This document shows positions 9,604 to 17,549 of a stretch of DNA of 64,000 nucleotides, piece by piece. Positions within the stretch are counted from its first letter, which is position 1; every line of letters begins with the position of its first letter. The position numbers were made by a program, and so were the translations under genes. Below the pieces are notes generated by a model. The model did not search any database, was not told where the DNA came from, and saw nothing but the letters and a program-made list of their open reading frames with translations. The DNA is taken from contig JAUYSK010000016.1 in the NCBI GenBank assembly GCA_030696345.1, positions 434,001 to 498,000 on the forward strand, in the 5' to 3' direction. The stretch comes from Azonexus sp. GTDB lineage: Bacteria; Pseudomonadota; Gammaproteobacteria; Burkholderiales; Rhodocyclaceae.

Positions 9604-12471
9604 TTACTCCACGCCCCCAAGATAAGCTTCGAGAACCTTCGGGTTCTGCTGAACCTGTTCCGGCAAGCCTTCGGCGATCTTTTCGCCGAATTCCATGACC
9701 ACCACGCGATCAGCCAGGCCCATGACGAAATCCATGTCGTGCTCGACAAGCAGGATGCCCATGCCCTCGGCGCGCAGCTTGCGGAGCAGTTCGGCCAGCG
9801 CCTGTTTTTCCTTGTAGCGCAGGCCGGCGGCCGGTTCGTCGAGAAGCAGCAGGCAGGGGTCGGAGGCCAGAGCGCGGGCGATCTCGACGATGCGCTGCTG
9901 GCCAAGCGCCAGGCTGCCGGCCGGGTCGAACATATGCTCGGCGAGGCCGACGCGTTCAATCTGGCGGGCAGCTTCGGCAAGCAGGCGATTTTCCTCAGCG
10001 CGGTCGAGGCGCAGCGCGGCGGCGATGACGCCCTTGCTGCCGCGCAGATGGGCGCCGATGGCAACGTTCTCGATGACCGACATCTGGCCGAGCAGGCGCA
10101 CATGCTGGAAGGTCCGGCTCATGCCGCGCCGGGCGATGTCACGCGACCCTTGGTCAACGGTCGATTCGCCAAGGAAGGCAATCTTTCCCTCGCTGGCCGG
10201 GTCGACGCCGGAGATGCAATTGAACATCGTGCTCTTGCCGGCACCGTTCGGGCCGATCAGCGCCATCACTTCACCGGCCCGCACGCTGAGATCCATGTTG
10301 TTGTTGGCGACCAGTCCACCGAAACGCTTGGTAACTTCGCTGGCTTCAAGCAATACCGCGCCTGCTGCGGTGGACTGCCGTTTTGGCAACATTTCCGCAG
10401 CGGGAACCGAGCGTTGCCGGGCGCGGCTGGGCAGCAGCTTGATAATGACCGGCCACAGCCCGGCACGAGCTTTTTGCAGCACGATGACCATGGCGATACC
10501 GAAAACGATGATCTCGAAATTGCCGCTCTGGCCGAGAATCTGCGGCAGCCAGTCCTGCAGCCATTGCTTGAGGATGGTGATCAGGCCGGCACCCAGCACG
10601 GCGCCCCAGACGTGGCCCATGCCACCGATGACGACCATGAACAGGTATTCGATGCCCTGTGTCAGCGAGAACGGCGTCGGATTGACGAAGCGCTGCAGGT
10701 GGGCATAGAGCCAGCCCGAGGTGCTGGCCAGCAGGGCGGCGATCAGGAAGATGACGATCTTGGTGCGCTGGGTATTGACGCCCATCGCCTCGGCCATCAC
10801 GACACCGCCACGCAGGGCGCGAATCGCCCGGCCTTCGCGCGAATCGAGCAGATTGCGGATGGCGACGATGGCGAGCAGAACCACCAGCCAGATCAGGTAG
10901 TAAAACTGGTTGCCGGATTTCAGCTCCCAGCCAAACAACGACACCGGCGGAATGCTGGTGATGCCGGTATGGCCACCGAGAAACTCGACGTTACCGAACA
11001 GGAAATACAGGCTGATGCCCCAGGCGATGGTGCCGAGCGGCAAATAGTGGCCGCCCATGCGCAAGGTGATGAAACCGAGAAAGAGCGAAACTGCTGCGGT
11101 GATGGCGAGGCCGATGAACAGGGTCAGCCATGGCGACATGCCATAGGTGGTGGTCAGGAAGGCCGTCGTGTAGGCGCCGAGGCCGACAAAGGCCGCCTGC
11201 CCGAACGAAGTCAGCCCGCCGACGCCGGTGAGCAGGACGAGTCCGACGGCGACGATGGCGTAGAGACCGATGTAGTTGAGCAGCGTGATCGAAAACTCGG
11301 GCAGGATGCGTGGTGCAACCAGCAGCAGGCCGACGAAGGCGACGAATGGCAGATGGCGCAACCAGCGCAGTTTTGGTCGTGGGTCGTGCGGTTCGGCATT
11401 CACCTCGTCGGTGTGTTCGTCGTCATCCTCGACATGGCGGGTGGTCAGCGAACGCCAGAGCAGCACCGGAATGATCAGCGTGAAGACGATCACTTCCTTG
11501 AAAGCACTGGCGTAGAACGATGAATACGATTCGAGCAGGCCGACCAGAATGGCGCCCAGCGCGGCGAGCGGGTAAGAGACCAGGCCGCCGATGATGGCGC
11601 CGACGAAGCCTTTCAGGCCGATCAGGAAACCGGAGTCATAGTAGATGGTCGTGATCGGCGCGATCAGGATGCCGGAGAAGGCACCGATGGCAGCGGCCAG
11701 CGTGAAGCACAGCTTGCCGGCGAGGATCGGTGGAATGCCCATCAGGCGGGCGCCGGTGCGGTTCATCGCGGTGGCGCGCAGCGCCTTGCCATAGATGGTG
11801 CGCTCGAAAAAGAAATAGAGGCCGATGATAAGCAAGGCCGAGGCGACGACGACGAGGATGGTCTGGCCCTGCAGCGGGGCGCCGGCGAGTTCGAAACTGA
11901 GATCGGTAAAGGTCGGTGTGCGCGAACCTTCGGCGCCGAAGAAGAGCAGGCCGAGGCCGATCAGGGCAAGGTGCACGGCGACCGAGACAATCAGCAATAC
12001 CAGTACGGAGGCGCTGGCCAGCGGCTGGAAGGCAATGCGGTAGATCATCGGCCCGAGCGGCACGACGAGCAACATCGAAATCGCAACCTGAACGGCCAGT
12101 GGCAACTGCGCCGGTGGCATGGCAAAGAGGCCGGCCGCAGCAAGCAGCGGCCCACCAATGTTGAAGATGATCAGTGGCGGCAACTTGGCATAGCGTCCAT
12201 CGCGGACCAGGCGAATGCCGTCAAGGATGGCAACGGTCGTGCCGAGGCCAAGCAACAGCCAGATTGTTCCCGGCACCTGCCCCGCCTGCAGCGAGGCCAG
12301 CGTCAACGCACCGAAGGCGACAAACTCCCCCTGCGGGATGAAGATGACGCGGGTAACGGCAAAAACCAGCACCAGTGCCAGTGCCAGCAGGGCATAGATG
12401 GCACCATTGGTGATGCCGTCCTGGCCGAGAAGAAGGAGTATTTGGAGGTCCATGCGACCAGGAACATTCAA
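9604..12471 (-). CDS. Fused LivH-LivM permease and LivG ATPase of a HAAT-family ABC importer
   Basis: One uninterrupted frame of 955 residues holds three subunits that are normally separate. LivH-like permease spans about 1-345 ([20 protein letters not shown] opening). LivM-like permease follows after an acidic and charged linker ([11 protein letters not shown]), about 375-690, with [16 protein letters not shown] and [16 protein letters not shown]. LivG-like ATPase occupies about 710-955, with [27 protein letters not shown] and [11 protein letters not shown]. The LivF gene follows directly. The likely start is the ATG at 12471 or 12453. No stop codon or frameshift separates the parts, so the fusion looks genuine rather than a joining error. 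Confidence 0.92.
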   Translation of the reverse strand: MNVPGRMDLQILLLLGQDGITNGAIYALLALALVLVFAVTRVIFIPQGEFVAFGALTLASLQAGQVPGTIWLLLGLGTTVAILDGIRLVRDGRYAKLPPLIIFNIGGPLLAAAGLFAMPPAQLPLAVQVAISMLLVVPLGPMIYRIAFQPLASASVLVLLIVSVAVHLALIGLGLLFFGAEGSRTPTFTDLSFELAGAPLQGQTILVVVASALLIIGLYFFFERTIYGKALRATAMNRTGARLMGIPPILAGKLCFTLAAAIGAFSGILIAPITTIYYDSGFLIGLKGFVGAIIGGLVSYPLAALGAILVGLLESYSSFYASAFKEVIVFTLIIPVLLWRSLTTRHVEDDDEHTDEVNAEPHDPRPKLRWLRHLPFVAFVGLLLVAPRILPEFSITLLNYIGLYAIVAVGLVLLTGVGGLTSFGQAAFVGLGAYTTAFLTTTYGMSPWLTLFIGLAITAAVSLFLGFITLRMGGHYLPLGTIAWGISLYFLFGNVEFLGGHTGITSIPPVSLFGWELKSGNQFYYLIWLVVLLAIVAIRNLLDSREGRAIRALRGGVVMAEAMGVNTQRTKIVIFLIAALLASTSGWLYAHLQRFVNPTPFSLTQGIEYLFMVVIGGMGHVWGAVLGAGLITILKQWLQDWLPQILGQSGNFEIIVFGIAMVIVLQKARAGLWPVIIKLLPSRARQRSVPAAEMLPKRQSTAAGAVLLEASEVTKRFGGLVANNNMDLSVRAGEVMALIGPNGAGKSTMFNCISGVDPASEGKIAFLGESTVDQGSRDIARRGMSRTFQHVRLLGQMSVIENVAIGAHLRGSKGVIAAALRLDRAEENRLLAEAARQIERVGLAEHMFDPAGSLALGQQRIVEIARALASDPCLLLLDEPAAGLRYKEKQALAELLRKLRAEGMGILLVEHDMDFVMGLADRVVVMEFGEKIAEGLPEQVQQNPKVLEAYLGGVE

Positions 12472-12476
12472 AAGTC

Positions 12477-12534
12477 ACTCCCGCTGACGCGGGAGTCCGG
12501 GATGCCCTAAGGCTGGAAGCCCGCTGGCGCGGGC
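12477..12534. repeat. Pair of REP-like stem-loops
   Basis: Two short dyads lie between the binding-protein gene and the fused importer gene: ACTCCCGC-TGAC-GCGGGAGT at 12477-12496 and GCCCGC-TGGC-GCGGGC at 12519-12534. They resemble the REP-like units at 45.0, 62.9 and 63.4 kb. In this position they could also stabilise or terminate the upstream message. Confidence 0.7.
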
Positions 12535-12553
12535 CTGACGAAGGTTAAGCGGA

Positions 12554-13693
12554 TTACTGGAGGAGTTTCCAGGTATTGTTTTCAATCGTGACCATGACGC
12601 GGGCGCGCTGGTCAAAACCCTGGTGATCATTCGGTGTCAGGTTGAAAATGCCATGGGCGCCGGCCAGATTGGTCGTGCCTTCGAGGGCGTCACGCAGCGC
12701 CTTGCGGAATTCCTTGGTGCCCGGCTGGGCTTTCTTCAGGGCTTGCGGAATGGCGTTCTGCAACAGCAGGCCGGCATCCCAGGCGTGGCCACCGAAGGAA
12801 CTGACGCTGCCCTTGCCGTGAGCGGCTTCATACTTGTTGACGTATTCCAGTGCCGATTTCTTGACCGGGTTGTCGTTCGGCAGTTGCGCCGCGACCACCA
12901 TCGGGCCGACCGGCAGGAAGGCACCTTCGACATCCTTGCCACCGACGCGCAGGAAGTCATTGTTGGCGACACCGTGCGTCTGGTAGATCAGGCCCTTGTA
13001 GCCCTTTTCCTTCAATGCCTTCTGCGGCAGGGCGGCCGGGGTGCCGGCGCCACCGATCAGCACGGCATCCGGCTTGGCGGCCATGATCTTGAGGATCTGG
13101 CCGGTTACCGAGGTGTCGTTGCGCTGGAAGCGCTCGCTGCCGACGATCTTCAGCTTGCGGGCTTCGGCGATCTTGGCAAACTCCTTGTACCAGCCTTCGC
13201 CGTAAGCATCGGCAAAACCGATGAAGGCAACGGTCTGGACATTCTTGTCGGTCATGTGCTGGACCAGCGCGGTCGCCATGTGGGCGTCGTTCTGGGCGGT
13301 CTTGAAAACCCAATGGCGCTTGGCATCCATCGGTTCGACGACGATGGCTGAGCCGGCCATGGAAATAAGCGGCGTTTCGTTGTCCACCGCAACATCCATC
13401 ATCGCCAGCGAGTTCGGTGTCGTGGTCGAGCCGATCATCACGTCGACCTTGTTTTCGCTGATCAGCTTCTTGATGTTCTTGGTCGCTGCCGTCGGGTCGG
13501 TGGCATCGTCGAGGACGATGTAATTGACCTTCTGACCACCGATCGTGGTTGGCAGCAAGGCGATGGTGTTCTTTTCCGGGATGCCGAGCGAAGCCGCCGG
13601 GCCGGTGGCCGAGACGGAGACGCCGACGTTGATGTCAGCCAGTGCAGCGGTGGCAAATGCAGCGAGAACGGCGAGTGTCAGTTTCTTGAGCAT
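12554..13693 (-). CDS. ABC transporter periplasmic binding protein (LivK/HAAT type), copy 2
   Basis: About 379 residues with a signal peptide (MLKKLTLAVLAAFATAALA) and a type I periplasmic-binding fold. Recognisable parts include IGSTTTPNSLAMMDVA, FIGFADAYGEGWYKEFAKIAEA and VLIGGAGTPAALPQKALKEK. It is closely similar along its whole length to the next gene upstream (13791-14930), so the two arose by tandem duplication. The ATG at 13693 is preferred over one 51 bases earlier because it starts the signal peptide. It should feed the LivHMG/LivF importer downstream. Confidence 0.92.
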   Translation of the reverse strand: MLKKLTLAVLAAFATAALADINVGVSVSATGPAASLGIPEKNTIALLPTTIGGQKVNYIVLDDATDPTAATKNIKKLISENKVDVMIGSTTTPNSLAMMDVAVDNETPLISMAGSAIVVEPMDAKRHWVFKTAQNDAHMATALVQHMTDKNVQTVAFIGFADAYGEGWYKEFAKIAEARKLKIVGSERFQRNDTSVTGQILKIMAAKPDAVLIGGAGTPAALPQKALKEKGYKGLIYQTHGVANNDFLRVGGKDVEGAFLPVGPMVVAAQLPNDNPVKKSALEYVNKYEAAHGKGSVSSFGGHAWDAGLLLQNAIPQALKKAQPGTKEFRKALRDALEGTTNLAGAHGIFNLTPNDHQGFDQRARVMVTIENNTWKLLQ

Positions 13694-13736
13694 GGTCTTG
13701 TCCCGAAAGCAGAAACGCAAAGGTAAAATTTTAACA

Positions 13737-13770
13737 CGCGGCACCCGTCACAGATGGGACTGGTGCCGCG
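13737..13770 (-). terminator. Stem-loop between the two binding-protein genes
   Basis: Nine-base arms CGCGGCACC and GGTGCCGCG enclose a 16-base loop. On the minus strand this lies 20 bases after the first binding-protein gene and is followed by TGTTAAAATTTT. It could partly terminate transcription and so keep the first binding protein more abundant than the membrane parts. Confidence 0.65.
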
Positions 13771-13790
13771 CAAGAGATTGAAGCGGAGAC

Positions 13791-14930
13791 TTATCGGCTC
13801 AGCTTCCAGGCGCCTTCCTGAACCGTGACCATGACGCGGGCCCGCTGATCCAGTCCAAGGTGGTCGGTGGCGCTCATGTTATAGACGCCGTGGGCGCCGG
13901 CAACATTTTTCGTTGCTTCGAGTGCATCGCGCAGTGCCAGACGGAATTCACGGCTGCCCGGCTGCGCTTTTTTCAGCGCGACAGGAGCAGCATTGGCCAA
14001 CAACTGGCCGGCATCCCAGGCGTAGCCGCCGAAAGCATTGACGCTACCCTTGCCATGCACACCCTCATACTTGCCGACATATTCCAGCGCTGATTTCTTC
14101 ACCGGATTGTCCGCCGGCAGTTGGGCGGCGACCAGCACCGGGCCGGTCGGCAGCACGGTGCCTTCACAATCCTTGCCGCAGACGCGGAGGAAGTCGTTGT
14201 TGGCGACGCCGTGCGTCTGGTAAATGATCCCCTTGAAGCCTTTTTCCTTCAGCGACTTCTGCGGCAGGGCTGCCGGGGTGCCGGCACCGCCAATCAGGAT
14301 GGCGTCAGGCTTGGCCGAAAGGATTTTCAGGACCTGGCCGGTTACCGTGGTGTCGGTACGATTGAACCGCTCATTACCAACCAGCTTGATCTTGCGTACT
14401 TCGGCCAGCTTGGAGAACTCGTTCCACCAGCCTTCGCCGTAAGCATCGGAGAAGCCGATGTAGGCGACAGTCTTCACATTGTTGTTGGTCATGTGCTCGA
14501 CGATGGCAGTCGACATCTGGGCGTCGTTCTGCGGCGTCTTGAAGACCCATTTGCGCTTGTCGTCCATCGGTTCGACGATGCGGGCCGAAGCGGCCAACGA
14601 GATCATCGGCGTTTCGCCTTCGGCGGCGACATCGACCATGGCCAGCGAATTGGGCGTCGTGGTCGAGCCGATGATCATATCAACCTTGCTTTCGCTGATC
14701 AGCTTCTTGGTGTTTTTGACCGCTGTGGTGGTGTCGGAAGCATCATCAAGGACGATGTAATTGACTTTCTGTCCGGCGATGGTCTTCGGCAGCAGGTCGA
14801 TGGTGTTCTTTTCCGGAATGCCGAGCGAGGCAGCCGGGCCGGTGGCGGAAAGCGTAACGCCAACATTGATGTCGGCAAGCGCGCCGATTGCGAGGGTGGA
14901 AAGCAGCGTGGCCAGCAATGTTTTCTTCAA
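13791..14930 (-). CDS. ABC transporter periplasmic binding protein (LivK/HAAT type), copy 1
   Basis: A 379-residue binding protein with a signal peptide (MKKTLLATLLSTLAIGALA), paralogous to the gene at 12554-13693. The two mature proteins share blocks such as DINVGV, SATGPAASLGIPEKNTI and QTHGVANNDFLRV. This copy has an extra cysteine pair (VCGKDCEG where the other has VGGKDVEG), which could form a disulphide near the ligand cleft. It is the first gene of the importer operon; the promoter should lie between 14931 and 15056, shared with divergent ribE. Confidence 0.93.
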   Translation of the reverse strand: MKKTLLATLLSTLAIGALADINVGVTLSATGPAASLGIPEKNTIDLLPKTIAGQKVNYIVLDDASDTTTAVKNTKKLISESKVDMIIGSTTTPNSLAMVDVAAEGETPMISLAASARIVEPMDDKRKWVFKTPQNDAQMSTAIVEHMTNNNVKTVAYIGFSDAYGEGWWNEFSKLAEVRKIKLVGNERFNRTDTTVTGQVLKILSAKPDAILIGGAGTPAALPQKSLKEKGFKGIIYQTHGVANNDFLRVCGKDCEGTVLPTGPVLVAAQLPADNPVKKSALEYVGKYEGVHGKGSVNAFGGYAWDAGQLLANAAPVALKKAQPGSREFRLALRDALEATKNVAGAHGVYNMSATDHLGLDQRARVMVTVQEGAWKLSR

Positions 14931-15056
14931 TTTTGTCTCCCTAGGGTGAATCGATTACGCAAAGAGTAAGACCCTATTATCAACAGGCGTTTCCTGCAAG
15001 CCACCGGGTCAACTACGCGTGATAAAGTTCCCGCTTTGACTTCATCGGATTCAGTC

Positions 15057-15653
15057 ATGTTCTCTGGAATCATCGCGGCAGTCGGCCGTATCACGCACCT
15101 CACGCCACGCGAAGTGGGTTTCCGCCTGCATGTTGATGGCGGCGGCCTGGACCTGAGCAATGTCGCCCTTGGTGACTCGATTGCCCATAGCGGCGTCTGT
15201 CTGACGGTCGTCGGCACTGAAGGCAACAGCTTCATGGTCGACGTTTCGCCGGAAACCCTGTCGTGCACCGTGGGGCTGGATTCTCCCGGCCCGGTCAACC
15301 TGGAAAAGGCGCTGCGCATGGCCGATGTCATCGGTGGCCATCTGGTTTCAGGGCACGTTGACGGTGTTGGTGAAGTGTTGCGCTTCGACCCGGTCGGCGA
15401 CAACCGCCTGCTGGAAATTCGTGCCCCGAAGGAAATCGCCAAGTTCATCGCGCGCAAGGGTTCGATCACCGTCGATGGCACCAGTCTGACCACCAACGAG
15501 GTCAACGGCACCGATTTCACCATCAACCTGATTCCGCACACGCTGGAAAACACCACGCTGTGTCACCTGAAAGCCGGCAGCCGGGTGAATCTGGAAATCG
15601 ATCTGATCGCCCGTTATTGCGAGCGCTTGCTCAGCGCCGAACGGAATACCTGA
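15057..15653 (+). CDS. ribE: Riboflavin synthase, alpha subunit
   Basis: A 198-residue protein with the two homologous lumazine-binding barrels of riboflavin synthase. The first opens with MFSGIIAAVGRI and has DSIAHSGVCLTV. The second opens with GHLVSGHVDGVGEV and has GSITVDGTSLTTNEV. It joins two 6,7-dimethyl-8-ribityllumazine molecules to make riboflavin. The ATG at 15057 matches the family N-terminus; an in-frame ATG 21 bases upstream is less likely. No FMN riboswitch is seen in the short leader, and other rib genes are not adjacent. Confidence 0.96.
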   Translation: MFSGIIAAVGRITHLTPREVGFRLHVDGGGLDLSNVALGDSIAHSGVCLTVVGTEGNSFMVDVSPETLSCTVGLDSPGPVNLEKALRMADVIGGHLVSGHVDGVGEVLRFDPVGDNRLLEIRAPKEIAKFIARKGSITVDGTSLTTNEVNGTDFTINLIPHTLENTTLCHLKAGSRVNLEIDLIARYCERLLSAERNT

Positions 15654-15699
15654 AAAACCGTAGCGCACGAACCTTGTAAATCCACCACCTCGCCCCCAT

Positions 15700-15775
15700 A
15701 ATTCAAAGCATGGTTGTAATTCCGGCAATCTGGAGGCGTTCTGGACAGGGGTTCGATTCCCCTCACCTCCACCCA
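15700..15775 (+). ncRNA. ssrA: tmRNA acceptor (tRNA-like 3') piece of a permuted ssrA
   Basis: This segment has the features of a tmRNA 3' end: a T-arm (AGGGGTTCGATTCCCCT) and the acceptor strand CACCTCC. The order TTCTGGAC before the T-arm resembles TTTCGGAC in one-piece tmRNA, and AAGCATGG upstream resembles the P2 strand. It lies upstream of the coding piece, so the gene is circularly permuted and the mature RNA should be two chains. The 3' end reads ACCCA rather than a clean ACCA, so trimming and CCA addition are likely. The 5' boundary is approximate. Confidence 0.85.
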
Positions 15776-15802
15776 AGAGCATTCCGCTGAGTGTTTTTGG
15801 AT

Positions 15803-15990
15803 GGGGGTGTACTGGTTTCGACAGGGCGGGCAAAGGTGCGCAGGCAACTCGTCAGGCGATCGACGTTAATGAAGCAAATCCTTAATTGCCAATGATGAGC
15901 AATTCGCTATTGCCGCCTAAAAACGGTTAGCCGGGGCCGCTGAAGCCTTGTTACTCAAGACAGCCGGCGGGGACTTCGGTCCCCGTCGTC
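15803..15990 (+). ncRNA. ssrA: tmRNA coding (mRNA-like) piece of a permuted ssrA
   Basis: It starts GGGGGTGTACTGGTTTCGAC, the typical tmRNA 5' end; GGGGGTG can pair with CACCTCC of the upstream acceptor piece (one G-T pair). The tag frame runs 15888-15920: GCC AAT GAT GAG CAA TTC GCT ATT GCC GCC TAA, encoding ANDEQFAIAA. TTAATT sits just before the resume codon, as expected. A strong hairpin with a TTCG tetraloop (15969-15984, GGGGAC/GTCCCC) closes the region and may mark the 3' end. Together with the acceptor piece it rescues stalled ribosomes with SmpB. Confidence 0.9.
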
Positions 15991-16004
15991 AATTCTGTTT
16001 CAGC

Positions 16005-16682
16005 TCAACTATCCAGCCGAAAAACGATAGGCACGATGACCGAAGCTTCAATGGCTTCGTCGCCGCGCTTGGCCGGAACAAAGCGCCAGCGCGCCACGAC
16101 TTGTCGTGCGGCTTCATCCAGACGCTCGAAATTACTGCTTTTTTCGAGGTCCACCGCAGCAGGGTTGCCATCTGGCATCACCCTCACCTTGAGTAGTACC
16201 CTGCCCTCTTCGCCGAGTCGACGCGAGGTTGGCGGGTAATTCGGGCGGGGATTGTGCAGGTAGGCAGCATCGAATCTGGCGGCGATGACGGTATTTGCGA
16301 CGGCAGGAGCAGCATTTGCTATTGCCGTGCCGGCGGGCGCTGCGACCGTTGCCGGTACGGAAAACGTCGCTGGCGAACTGATCTGCTCTGGCGCCATGGT
16401 CAGCACCGGGTGCAGCGTTGGTGCCGGGCGTTGGCGGATCACGGTTGGCTTTGGCGGCGTCGGCTGGACTTGAACTGGCAGCGGGGCGAGCGGCAGCGCT
16501 GACACGGCTTCAACCAGACGAACCATCACCGCGCTTGGCGGCGGAATCTCGATCTGACTGATGCTGAACTGCATCGGATAGAAGAGCACGGCAGCGTGCA
16601 GCGCCAGCGCAATCAGCAAAAAGCGACCGCTGCGCCGCCATTCGGGCAGTTCTGGCTGAAGGAATAGTCGCTCGGAAGTCAT
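16005..16682 (-). CDS. TonB-like energy transducer
   Basis: A 225-residue protein with one N-terminal membrane anchor (GRFLLIALALHAAVLFYP) and a Pro-rich linker (PVQVQPTPPKPTVIRQRPAP). The C-terminal TonB fold has YLHNPRPNYPPTSRRLGEEGRV, LLKVRVMPDGNP and ARQVVARWRFVPAKRG. TonB carries proton-motive energy to outer-membrane receptors. No exbB/exbD or receptor gene is adjacent; a separate TolQR pair lies at 51.7 kb. It ends beside the tmRNA coding piece, transcribed towards it. Confidence 0.9.
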   Translation of the reverse strand: MTSERLFLQPELPEWRRSGRFLLIALALHAAVLFYPMQFSISQIEIPPPSAVMVRLVEAVSALPLAPLPVQVQPTPPKPTVIRQRPAPTLHPVLTMAPEQISSPATFSVPATVAAPAGTAIANAAPAVANTVIAARFDAAYLHNPRPNYPPTSRRLGEEGRVLLKVRVMPDGNPAAVDLEKSSNFERLDEAARQVVARWRFVPAKRGDEAIEASVIVPIVFRLDS

Positions 16683-16710
16683 CCCGTCATTTTACGAGCG
16701 ACCATGGCGA

Positions 16711-17310
16711 TCAGCCAGCGAGCGGTGCGAAGTCCACCGAGAAACTGCGCGTGGCGTGGACGCCTTCGATCTTCAGCGGCGCCAGCACATGGGCGCGCTC
16801 CAGGCTCTTGATGATGCGCGAGATGGTTTCAAAGCGCAGATTGGTGATGTCGGCAATGTCCTGTCGGGTGGGCAGCACGACCTTGCCGGCGCCGTCGGTG
16901 AGCAGGCGGATCAGGCCGATGACCCGATCAACGGCCTGGCCACCGCGCAACGCGACGACATCGGCGGCCCGTCGCTGAGCTATGGCCAGTGATTCGAGCA
17001 AGGATTCGCCGGCAGTGGCCGGCTCGCCTTCGGGCCAGGGGGCCAATTCACAATGGGTGAGTGCGGAAGCGGTGAAGGTATAGCAACCGAAAAGCATGGT
17101 TTCGCAACCGAGGATGTCGCCGGCAATGGCCAGGCTGGCGAAGGCCGTTTCACCTTTGGCCGTGGGCGTATCAAGCCGGACGACGCCGTGGCGAACGCGC
17201 CACGCCATGCCATCGCCACCCGCCTGGTAAATTGCCTGGCCGGCCTCAAGCGCCCGTGAGTGGCGCGCCTTGAGTACAGTGCTGCGGTCGACGGTCGAAA
17301 ACAGGCGCAT
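16711..17310 (-). CDS. Crp/Fnr-family transcription regulator
   Basis: About 199 residues: an N-terminal cyclic-nucleotide-like sensor barrel and a C-terminal winged helix with TRQDIADITNLRFETISRII. The recognition helix has the E..SR pattern seen in Fnr-type proteins. There is no Cys cluster at the N-terminus, so a classical oxygen-sensing Fe-S cluster is unlikely. The ATG at 17310 follows GAGGAGGTTTGAA, a strong ribosome site, and is preferred over an upstream in-frame start at 17361. A 26-bp palindrome lies about 90 bases upstream and could be its own operator. Confidence 0.88.
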   Translation of the reverse strand: MRLFSTVDRSTVLKARHSRALEAGQAIYQAGGDGMAWRVRHGVVRLDTPTAKGETAFASLAIAGDILGCETMLFGCYTFTASALTHCELAPWPEGEPATAGESLLESLAIAQRRAADVVALRGGQAVDRVIGLIRLLTDGAGKVVLPTRQDIADITNLRFETISRIIKSLERAHVLAPLKIEGVHATRSFSVDFAPLAG

Positions 17311-17339
17311 TTCAAACCTCCTCAGGTAAAACGGAAAAA

Positions 17340-17358
17340 CCCCGACCTCTGGCCGGGG
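17340..17358 (-). terminator. Intrinsic terminator between ptsI and the Crp/Fnr-type gene
   Basis: On the minus strand CCCCGGCC-AGA-GGTCGGGG (one mismatch in the stem) is followed by TTTTTCCGTTTT. It lies downstream of ptsI and 30 bases before the regulator start. It may end the PTS message, or act as an attenuator in the regulator leader. Confidence 0.7.
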
Positions 17359-17395
17359 CAATGATTATCGATCTTTAGGCAGATGCTGAAGGTGT

Positions 17396-17421
17396 GACAA
17401 ATTGTCGCGCGACAATTTGTC
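17396..17421. promoter_or_regulatory. 26-bp perfect palindrome, candidate Crp/Fnr-type operator
   Basis: Half-site GACAAATTGTCGC is repeated exactly on the opposite strand. The core TTGTC-GCGC-GACAA has the 5-4-5 layout of Fnr/Crp-family sites (compare TTGAT-N4-ATCAA). It lies between ptsI and the Crp/Fnr-type regulator gene. Confidence 0.6.
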
Positions 17422-17549
17422 TGGTTCCGAAGTGTTAAGGCCTCGTCTGGATATTCGGCTTTTTCATCTGTCATGGCATTTCCAGGGAAACTTTCCCATG
17501 ACGTTGATTTTTGCCCGTTTTCGGGCGTTGACCGCAGCAATCGGCTAAA

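Noticed and set aside
9589..11523. 644-codon open frame on the plus strand
   Set aside because: It is antisense to the fused LivHMG gene, is rich in His/Gln/Asp/Gly as expected from the reverse of hydrophobic codons, and has no domain. The minus-strand reading has clear transporter motifs.
14936..15056. Possible FMN riboswitch ahead of ribE
   Set aside because: None of the conserved FMN-aptamer segments could be found in the 120-base leader.
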